Source: Planctomycetota bacterium (lineage in GTDB: Bacteria; Planctomycetota; Planctomycetia; Pirellulales; UBA7805). Taken from it: DNA of 12,612 nucleotides. Positions within the stretch are counted from its first letter, which is position 1. The number at the start of each line of letters is the position of its first letter. The DNA is taken from the NCBI GenBank assembly GCA_030605285.1, contig JAUWIQ010000011.1, positions 1 through 12,612 on the forward strand, read 5' to 3'. This document shows positions 7,857 through 12,612 of the stretch, one piece after another. The position numbers and the translations under genes were made by a program. Under the pieces are notes generated by a model. That model ran no database searches. It was given only the letters and a program-made list of their open reading frames with translations, and had not been told where the DNA came from.

Positions 7857-8709
7857 GCGCGAAAATTCTTGATGGTAAAAAGCTTGCGGCCGAGATCCAG
7901 CAGGAACTTGCGGAAGAGGTTGCAGAGTTTGTTGACAGCGGCAACACAGTGCCCAAATTGGCAGCGGTGCTTGTAGGTGATGACCCGGCCAGTGAGGTGT
8001 ATGTCCGCAACAAGCAGCGGGCTTGTCAGCAGGTGGCCATTGAGAGTGAGTTGTACCGCTTAGCGGGGGATGTTTCGCAGGATGACGTGTTGCATCTGCT
8101 GACGAAGCTGAATCAGGACGAAAGCGTTCACGGGGTTCTCGTTCAGTTGCCGCTGCCAGCCACAGTCGACGCCGAGGTTGTATTGCGGTCGGTTTGGCCG
8201 TCCAAAGATGTCGACGCCTTCCATCCCGAGAATGTTGGTCGTATCGTGCAGGGCACCCCGCGCTTCCTCCCCTGCACACCCCAGGGAATCCAGGAGTTGC
8301 TGCTCCGGAACGGAATTGAAACCGCCGGTCGTCATGGCGTTGTTCTCGGACGTAGCGATATTGTTGACAGGCCGATGGCCAACATGCTTTCCAATCGAGG
8401 GGTCGGTGGGGATGCCACGGTCACTCTGTGTCATAGCAAGACCGAGGACTTGCCCGAGATGACGCGACAGGCAGATCTCTTGATTGTGGCCATCGGACGG
8501 CCCCGGTTTGTAACCGCAGAGATGGTTAAACGGGGTGCCGCGGTGATCGATGTGGGGATCAATCGGACCGCAGACGGACTGGTTGGGGATGTTGATTTTG
8601 AATCGGTCTGCGAGGTCGCCAGTGCGATCACCCCGGTCCCGGGGGAGTCGGTCCGCTGACTGTGGCGATGCTCTTGCGCAATACGCTGTTTGCCGCCCGG
8701 CAGGGTTGA
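7853..8709 (+). CDS. folD: Bifunctional 5,10-methylene-THF dehydrogenase / methenyl-THF cyclohydrolase, with apparent frameshift near the 3' end
   Basis: Interconverts 5,10-methylene-, methenyl- and 10-formyl-tetrahydrofolate in one-carbon metabolism (cytoplasm, NADP-dependent). Catalytic residues fall at the same numbers as in E. coli FolD: Y50 and K54 (YVRNK), Q98 (GVLVQLP), D121 (KDVDAFHPENVG). The FLPCTPQGI motif, the cofactor loop GRSDIVDRPMANML (166-179), CHSKTEDL and GAAVIDVGINR follow. The frame used from the GTG start (7853) ends at 8659 after ITPVPGESVR, at 268 residues. If one G is restored in the G run at 8641-8645, the protein continues ITPVPGGVGPLTVAMLLRNT and stops at 8709 (285 residues), the usual length. 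The coordinates here span this full reading. Either a homopolymer sequencing error or a recent frameshift mutation explains it; error is likelier for a core gene. The start overlaps the DUF1080 stop by GTGA. Confidence 0.92.
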
Positions 8710-8713
8710 TTGC

Positions 8714-8732
8714 AACAGCCAAGCTGTTTTTT
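8714..8732 (+). terminator. Probable Rho-independent terminator after folD
   Basis: AACAGC (8714-8719), loop CAA and GCTGTT (8723-8728) form a six-base-pair stem followed by a run of T to 8732. It starts five bases after the frameshift-corrected folD stop (8709), which supports that reading of the gene end. The stem is short, so strength is uncertain. Confidence 0.55.
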
Positions 8733-8770
8733 AGCATGCAATCGAGCAGCAGCCTGCACTGCATCCATCT

Positions 8771-8805
8771 CACGATAACCCGGGTCGCCTCTTTACTTTA
8801 TCGTG
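8771..8805. repeat. Inverted repeat CACGATAA...TTATCGTG
   Basis: Perfect eight-base arms at 8771-8778 and 8798-8805 are separated by 19 bases. A further partial match joins the AACCCG at 8777-8782 with CGGGTT at 8822-8827, so two alternative pairings are possible. There is no U-run after it. It may be an operator or a structured leader. Confidence 0.4.
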
Positions 8806-8848
8806 CATTGCCCGGCTTCCACGGGTTGGCCGAATTATCCCTAGAACC

Positions 8849-8867
8849 AAAATAATCTGCTTATTTT
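8849..8867. repeat. AT-rich palindrome AAAATAA-TCTGC-TTATTTT
   Basis: Seven-base perfect arms around a five-base spacer inside the A/T-rich patch. The size and symmetry would suit a dimeric regulator site; as an RNA stem it would be weak. Function is inferred only. Confidence 0.4.
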
Positions 8868-8914
8868 ACTCAATTTCAAATATTCCGACTTCCGATAAGC
8901 AACAGACGTAACGA

Positions 8915-8950
8915 CGTTCCGTAGATAGTTTGGCAGCCGCTTTCGGAACG
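8915..8950. repeat. Inverted repeat CGTTCCG...CGGAACG
   Basis: Seven-base perfect arms at 8915-8921 and 8944-8950 are separated by 22 bases and lie about 65 bases before the proposed start at 9017. It could form a hairpin in the 5' leader of that gene. Function is not known. Confidence 0.35.
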
Positions 8951-9016
8951 GTCGCTGCGCTAGGCGGACCTTGCGACAAAATATCACTGAAAATATCGCG
9001 GATGGAGAATGCCAGA

Positions 9017-9916
9017 ATGTGGCTGAGTATTACCAACCAACGTAAAAAAATTCCCCGCTGGACCCAGGGGTTAAGCGGTGTTGCTCTGCTTATGATGGCG
9101 GCTACCGGCCTCGTTGCTGAGCAACCACCAGCACTCTGGCAATTCGAGGACGGCGCGCAACTGATTGAAAATGTTTTGCCAGCGCGCGATGAGGAGCAAG
9201 TAGTTCGCCAAGAAAATAACGAAAAAAAGAGCAGCCAGAAGATCCGTAAAAAAGAAATGCTCAAAAAACAGGACGATCGCACATTGTCGCTCATCCCAAT
9301 TCCTTCCGAAAATGCCAGCGAATCCAAACTAGAACTCCGAAGCGAGCGACCCGAGATATCGCTCCGTCCCTGGCAGGGCATCGAGGACGGGTTGCAGCCG
9401 AACGAGACGGAATCCAGAGAAAATCATTTGGAAGAAGCCAAAAGGACTCAAGGTGGTGCTCATTTGATCCTCATGGGAGCCAGCAGCGAAATTCGTTTCC
9501 GTACTCTAAAAATACAGAAATCGCAGCAGACCCAGCCGATCCCGGCTGCAGTGCCTCCGCCTGATCGACCGAGGTTCGTAAGGCAGGCTGCCCATACAAG
9601 TAAAAATCACGCGGTCGCTTCCAAGCTACCGATTACCGCTGCGGACGCGATTGACGATGCGGAGAAGCGCGTGGTGGCTGCGGGTTATCTCAAGTCGGCT
9701 GCACCGCTCCTGCTCCCGCTGCGGAAACGTGGCGCGCTGCAGATGCGGATCGGGGCAACACGTGAAGAGACCGCGTGGGAGACTGTTGCAGGTAAGGCTA
9801 CCCAACGGCGGGCAGACGGCACGGCAAGAACGCTGGGAATTCGAGGACCCTTTGGGCATCGCCTCTTCGGTGGCACCCATCCGCATCCAGCAGTTGGCAC
9901 AAACCGGGGTCGATGA
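9017..9916 (+). CDS. Secreted charge-rich protein of unknown function
   Basis: Not recognised. ATG 9017 is chosen because GGAG lies nine bases upstream (9004-9007) and the product begins with a typical signal peptide: basic N-terminus, hydrophobic core SGVALLMMAATGLVA, likely cleavage before EQPPALW. An in-frame ATG at 9002 and the longer frame from 8930 are alternatives. The mature part is low in structure: a Lys/Glu/Gln-rich stretch around residues 55-85, then a polar, Pro-containing region. From roughly 9790 the translation becomes rich in Arg, Gly, His and Pro. The +1 frame over about 9820-9974 reads more like protein (for example RWEFEDPLGIASSVAPIRIQQL), so a frameshift near the 3' end is possible and the true stop may be at 9974. 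The TPR lipoprotein follows about 100 bases later on the same strand. Confidence 0.55.
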   Translation: MWLSITNQRKKIPRWTQGLSGVALLMMAATGLVAEQPPALWQFEDGAQLIENVLPARDEEQVVRQENNEKKSSQKIRKKEMLKKQDDRTLSLIPIPSENASESKLELRSERPEISLRPWQGIEDGLQPNETESRENHLEEAKRTQGGAHLILMGASSEIRFRTLKIQKSQQTQPIPAAVPPPDRPRFVRQAAHTSKNHAVASKLPITAADAIDDAEKRVVAAGYLKSAAPLLLPLRKRGALQMRIGATREETAWETVAGKATQRRADGTARTLGIRGPFGHRLFGGTHPHPAVGTNRGR

Positions 9917-10016
9917 CAATGGCCTGGAAAGGGATAGCAAAAGATTGAGTTCATGCGGCGCAAAAATCATTTAGATAACGGAGCGCAATTCTGAAAGCAA
10001 ATTCGAGATACATAAC

Positions 10017-10943
10017 ATGCCCATAAGAATGAATTTCCAATGGGCCCCCATCACGATGCTTGTGTTGGTCGGCATCTTGACTGGCTGCGCAAGTGCCCGA
10101 GAAGGGTTGGGTCGGGCAGGCAGAGGATCGGTCAAGAAGGAGGCCTCTGTTGAATTACCCAAAGTGTCTGCGGATACTCTACGCCCTGCCGTCGGGCCGA
10201 CAATCTCCCGGACGGCTTCATCCCGCGACCCACCGTTCCCAGAGGTAAAGTCTCCTTCCCGGGCGCCGAGATTCAGCTTTGCAAAAATGCGGGAAAATTT
10301 TTGGGTTCCGAAACCTCGGGTGGAAGTCCAAAGACCGCAGATCGAAATTGTCAAGCAAGAACGTGTTCCTGCGGGGCAAGACCAAATCGCATTTGAGCGG
10401 GCTCGACATCTGGAATCCCTGGGAGACTGGTCTGCGGCGCGGAAAGTCTACGGTCAACTAATGAAAAATAATCCCCAGTGGTGTGAGCCCATCCATCGAA
10501 GTGCTGTCTGCGCCGATCAGCAGGGAAATCATCGGGAAGCCGAACGATTCTACCGCCGCGCTCTGGAAATAAAGCCCTCCAAGGAGAGCCTGCTCAGCGA
10601 CCTCGGCTATTGCTATTACCTCCAGGGAGATTGGGCTGCAGCGGAAGCGATCCTTACCCGGGCAAGCGAACTGGCCCCCACAGACCCAAAAATCTGCAAC
10701 AACCTTGGCCTAGTGTATGGACGATTGGGAAAAGCGGGGAAAGCACTACAAACTTTTCGGCGGGTCAGCAGTGAAGCGGATGCCCAGCACAACTTGGCTG
10801 TCGTAATGGCGGGCTATGAAGAGAGGCAATCGAATCGGGATGCCCCGGTGACCAAAGTTTCCTGGGAAGAGAGCCTGAAAACGCTCTATGCGAAAGACCC
10901 GATTGAGACCAGTCGGGTACCCACCGCGACTAAACTGCGGTAG
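10017..10943 (+). CDS. TPR-repeat lipoprotein
   Basis: 308 residues. Residues 1-24 form a lipoprotein signal (hydrophobic core ITMLVLVGI, lipobox LTGC with the acylated Cys at 24). A ~100-residue basic, Pro/Ser-rich linker follows, then about four tetratricopeptide repeats at ~123-156, 157-190, 191-224 and 225-257. The repeat marks are clear in YYLQGDWAAAEAILTRASELAP and NLGLVYGRLGKAGKALQTF. A polar tail of ~50 residues ends the protein. TPR lipoproteins act as scaffolds at the outer membrane; TadD and PilF-type pilotins share this plan, but no Tad or pilus gene is visible here, so no specific system is assigned. ATG 10017 or ATG 10029 could both be the start; neither has a clear ribosome binding site. 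Confidence 0.85.
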   Translation: MPIRMNFQWAPITMLVLVGILTGCASAREGLGRAGRGSVKKEASVELPKVSADTLRPAVGPTISRTASSRDPPFPEVKSPSRAPRFSFAKMRENFWVPKPRVEVQRPQIEIVKQERVPAGQDQIAFERARHLESLGDWSAARKVYGQLMKNNPQWCEPIHRSAVCADQQGNHREAERFYRRALEIKPSKESLLSDLGYCYYLQGDWAAAEAILTRASELAPTDPKICNNLGLVYGRLGKAGKALQTFRRVSSEADAQHNLAVVMAGYEERQSNRDAPVTKVSWEESLKTLYAKDPIETSRVPTATKLR

Positions 10944-11042
10944 ATCTCTCATCCCCACCAACTCCAGCAGATCGGTCGCTGCCCTATCTCCATTCGATGT
11001 TCTTGGATCGCTTGGAGTGGCTTTTGGAATCCTTGCAAGGAA

Positions 11043-11948
11043 TTATTGTTCTTTTGTAGGCTTTGGCCCACCCGTCCCATCCTCGGTCTTGTGAGGGGTT
11101 TCCGCCGCTTGTTCAGTCGGCAGTTCGACCGTGGGTTGTTCAACCGTCGGTAACTGGATCCCGGGTGACTCCACACCAGGCAGTCCAAATTCGGAGGGAT
11201 CGATCGGCGATGCGGGAATCCCATCTGGCCCGAGCATCTGTTCCATCAGGGGCAGCAATCGTTCCGAGAGGCCGCCCAGGTCATTTGCATCGACCTCCCA
11301 TTTCTCCCCATCTTTTTCAATGACGAATTTCAGTGGTTGGCCTTCTTGGCCTCCTAAGACAATTTGCACGTTATCGGGCAGGTTGGCCAGCAGTTTGCCA
11401 TTGCCGAGGAATTCGTCTAGTCCTGGGCCAAGACGCTCTAGACCCTGGTTGTTGCGTTGTCCCGACGTCGACGGCACCAGCTGATCGATCCATTTCCGCA
11501 GTAGTGGACGATCCACTCCCGCAAGATTCTTTCCACGGGGGCGGTTTATGCGACTCCGTGGGGTGACCGTAACGGACTTCCGCTGACCGCTTCGCATCAG
11601 CGTGATCCCAATAGGTTTCCCCTCACTGTGGGTGACAATTCGAACCAAGTCACGAGGTCTCGAGAGGGACTCTTTGTCTGCCTCAAGCAGCAGGTCGTTC
11701 TGTTCGATTCCGGCCACTTCCGCAGGGCTGTCTCGCACCACGTCTCGCACAAGCAGACCCTGGCCGGCGGGAATGGAAAGCTGCGACCGCAACGCTGCTG
11801 TCGCGGCAGAACACGTTGTCCCAATCCAGAGAGTTCGGTCGCGTTGGGTGCTGTGCCGCTCCGCTGCTTGAGGAGGTTCTGCAAAAAGCAACGGTAAAGG
11901 CAAACACAATAGGAGGCTGGTGGCTAAGAATGGAATGGATCTGAGCAT
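11043..11948 (-). CDS. Secreted PDZ-domain protein
   Basis: 301 residues on the reverse strand. A signal peptide (MLRSIPFLATSLLLCLPLPL, cleavage near LFA-EPP at residue 23) is followed by one PDZ domain at about 42-130 with the typical core GLLVRDVVRDSPAEVAGIEQNDLLLEAD. The rest has no recognised domain: a region with short repeats of Leu/Gly, and a C-terminal stretch rich in Pro, Val, Glu and Thr (LPTVEQPTVELPTEQAAET). No protease domain is present, so this is not a complete DegP/HtrA; it may bind C-terminal peptides of other envelope proteins. The start is ATG 11948 rather than the upstream TTG, because GGAG (reverse strand, 11956-11959) lies seven bases before it. It sits 78 bases downstream of the polyphosphate kinase gene on the same strand and may be co-transcribed. 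Confidence 0.85.
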   Translation of the reverse strand: MLRSIPFLATSLLLCLPLPLLFAEPPQAAERHSTQRDRTLWIGTTCSAATAALRSQLSIPAGQGLLVRDVVRDSPAEVAGIEQNDLLLEADKESLSRPRDLVRIVTHSEGKPIGITLMRSGQRKSVTVTPRSRINRPRGKNLAGVDRPLLRKWIDQLVPSTSGQRNNQGLERLGPGLDEFLGNGKLLANLPDNVQIVLGGQEGQPLKFVIEKDGEKWEVDANDLGGLSERLLPLMEQMLGPDGIPASPIDPSEFGLPGVESPGIQLPTVEQPTVELPTEQAAETPHKTEDGTGGPKPTKEQ

Positions 11949-11955
11949 GAATGTT

Positions 11956-11960
11956 CTCCG
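11956..11960 (-). promoter_or_regulatory. Ribosome binding site of the PDZ gene
   Basis: CGGAG on the reverse strand with seven bases before ATG 11948. It decides between this start and the in-frame TTG at 11966, which would leave the site inside the coding region. Confidence 0.65.
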
Positions 11961-12026
11961 TAACAAAGGCGGGCGACTGGTATCTTGTTCGTTCTGTTTG
12001 AGTCGCTGTGTTGAGAGGAAGATTGT

Positions 12027-12612
12027 TTACTTAGGATTTGATTCGTTGCGCTGGCGGGCTCGTTCCATCTGCACCTGCTGTGCTCCCTGATTAGCCAGAA
12101 GGTCAAGGTCTTCGCCGGGCGTTCGTTGCACATAGGTTCCATCCGATTGCATATCCCAGGCCTGACGCTGATCGGCCAACATGCTTTGGAGGATTTCCCA
12201 GAGTCGCTCGCGAAAGGGCCTCGGGTCGATCGGCGTAATCGCTTCGACCCGCGATTCCAAGTTACGGACCATCCAGTCGGCCGAGCCGATAAAAAATTGT
12301 CCCGCGACGGGGTCTTGTTCGCCATTGCGAAAATAGAAGATCCGCGAATGTTCCAAAAATCTCCCAATGATCGAGACCACGCGGATGGTAGGGCTCAGAC
12401 CGACAACCCCCGGCCGCAGCACACTAAATCCGCGGATGATTAAGTCGATCGGCAGGCCTGCCTGCGAGGCGGTATAGAGAGCTTCGCAAATATCCGGATC
12501 CTGAATCTGATTCATCTTCGCGATGATGTGCGCCGGTCGACCCTCCTCGTGCGCTTGCTGCTCATCCCGAATCATCTGCAAAAACTGTTCCTTCATATTG
12601 ACCGGAGCGACG
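12027..12612 (-). CDS. ppk1: Polyphosphate kinase 1, C-terminal part (5' truncated by window edge)
   Basis: PPK1 reversibly transfers the terminal phosphate of ATP onto inorganic polyphosphate chains. Only the last ~195 residues of a protein usually about 700 long are in the window; the frame stays open through the right edge, and VAPVN before the internal Met at 12596 continues the family motif (VAPVN followed by a helix). Visible family marks are AKMNQIQDPDICEALYTAS, AGLPIDLIIRGFSVLRPGV, GLSPTIRVVSIIGRFLEHSRI with the conserved His of RFLEHSR, and FIGSADWMVRNLESRVE. These belong to the C1/C2 phospholipase-D-like domains. A ~35-residue tail rich in Gln, Arg and Asn follows. The secreted PDZ gene lies 78 bases downstream on the same strand. 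Confidence 0.95.
   Translation of the reverse strand, partial: VAPVNMKEQFLQMIRDEQQAHEEGRPAHIIAKMNQIQDPDICEALYTASQAGLPIDLIIRGFSVLRPGVVGLSPTIRVVSIIGRFLEHSRIFYFRNGEQDPVAGQFFIGSADWMVRNLESRVEAITPIDPRPFRERLWEILQSMLADQRQAWDMQSDGTYVQRTPGEDLDLLANQGAQQVQMERARQRNESNPK

Larger units (their letters stand above)
8733..9016. other. Gene-free stretch with several inverted repeats
   Basis: About 285 bases with no convincing coding frame. The part around 8835-8895 is clearly richer in A and T than its surroundings, as in promoter regions. Three inverted repeats lie here: CACGATAA/TTATCGTG (8771-8778 and 8798-8805), AAAATAA/TTATTTT (8849-8855 and 8861-8867) and CGTTCCG/CGGAACG (8915-8921 and 8944-8950). AAAATATC also occurs twice, 12 bases apart (8978 and 8990). 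It probably carries the control region of the downstream gene. I could not settle on a promoter. Confidence 0.5.

Noticed and set aside
7539..8279. Long reverse-strand frame of 246 codons across the DUF1080 and folD genes
   Set aside because: Shadow of two clearly identified + strand genes; its composition is Arg/Pro/His/Cys-rich.
8060..8773. Reverse-strand frame of 237 codons opposite folD
   Set aside because: It covers the folD catalytic motifs on the other strand and has no recognisable domain.
8866..9381. 171-residue reverse-strand frame opposite the secreted unknown gene
   Set aside because: Its translation is Ser/Arg/Cys-rich with no motif, and the + strand frame has a signal peptide and a ribosome binding site.
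11029..11044. CCTTGCAAGG palindrome between the convergent TPR and PDZ genes as a shared terminator
   Set aside because: The palindrome has no loop bases and no U-run on either strand, so a stable terminator hairpin is unlikely.
1..12612. CRISPR arrays, insertion sequences or tandem repeats
   Set aside because: No regularly spaced direct repeats, transposase frames or terminal inverted repeats were seen on either strand.

Overview
The window looks like a piece of a planctomycete chromosome (Planctomycetota). This rests on a secreted DUF1080 (3-keto-disaccharide hydrolase-like) protein, a FolD whose cofactor loop reads GRSDIV..RPMANML, secreted PDZ and TPR proteins with proline- and charge-rich tails, moderate GC and wide spacing between genes. 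No rRNA or other direct taxonomic marker is present, so this is an inference.

Region 1 (1-6967) is the 3' end of a hybrid polyketide/nonribosomal-peptide cluster on the + strand. It starts with the C-terminal end of a megasynthase whose body lies upstream. A 1792-residue protein follows, overlapping it by an ATGA. Its order is condensation - adenylation (the pocket reads as a glycine code) - peptidyl carrier - KAS III-like domain with an intact Cys/His/Asn triad - second KAS III-like domain with all three triad positions replaced. No thioesterase or reductase domain is visible. A four-helix membrane protein and an Sfp-type phosphopantetheinyl transferase come next, overlapping each other by ATGA. 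The transferase can prime the carrier domains. The fused active/inactive KAS III pair at the end of an NRPS module is the most unusual feature here; I infer that it offloads or joins chains through a C-C bond.

Region 2 (6968-8732) has a short intergenic stretch with a nested inverted repeat and a plausible sigma70-type promoter. It leads to a secreted DUF1080 protein gene that overlaps folD by GTGA. folD carries an apparent one-base deletion in a G run (8641-8645) that truncates it at the ITPVPGG motif; the missing C-terminus is readable in the next frame up to 8709. A weak Rho-independent terminator follows at once.

Region 3 (8733-10943) is about 285 bases without a gene but with three inverted repeats. 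After it come a secreted, charge-rich protein of unknown function, whose last ~40 codons may be out of frame, and a TPR lipoprotein.

Region 4 (10944-12612) is on the - strand and converges on region 3. It holds the C-terminal third of polyphosphate kinase 1 (running off the right edge) and a secreted PDZ protein downstream of it.
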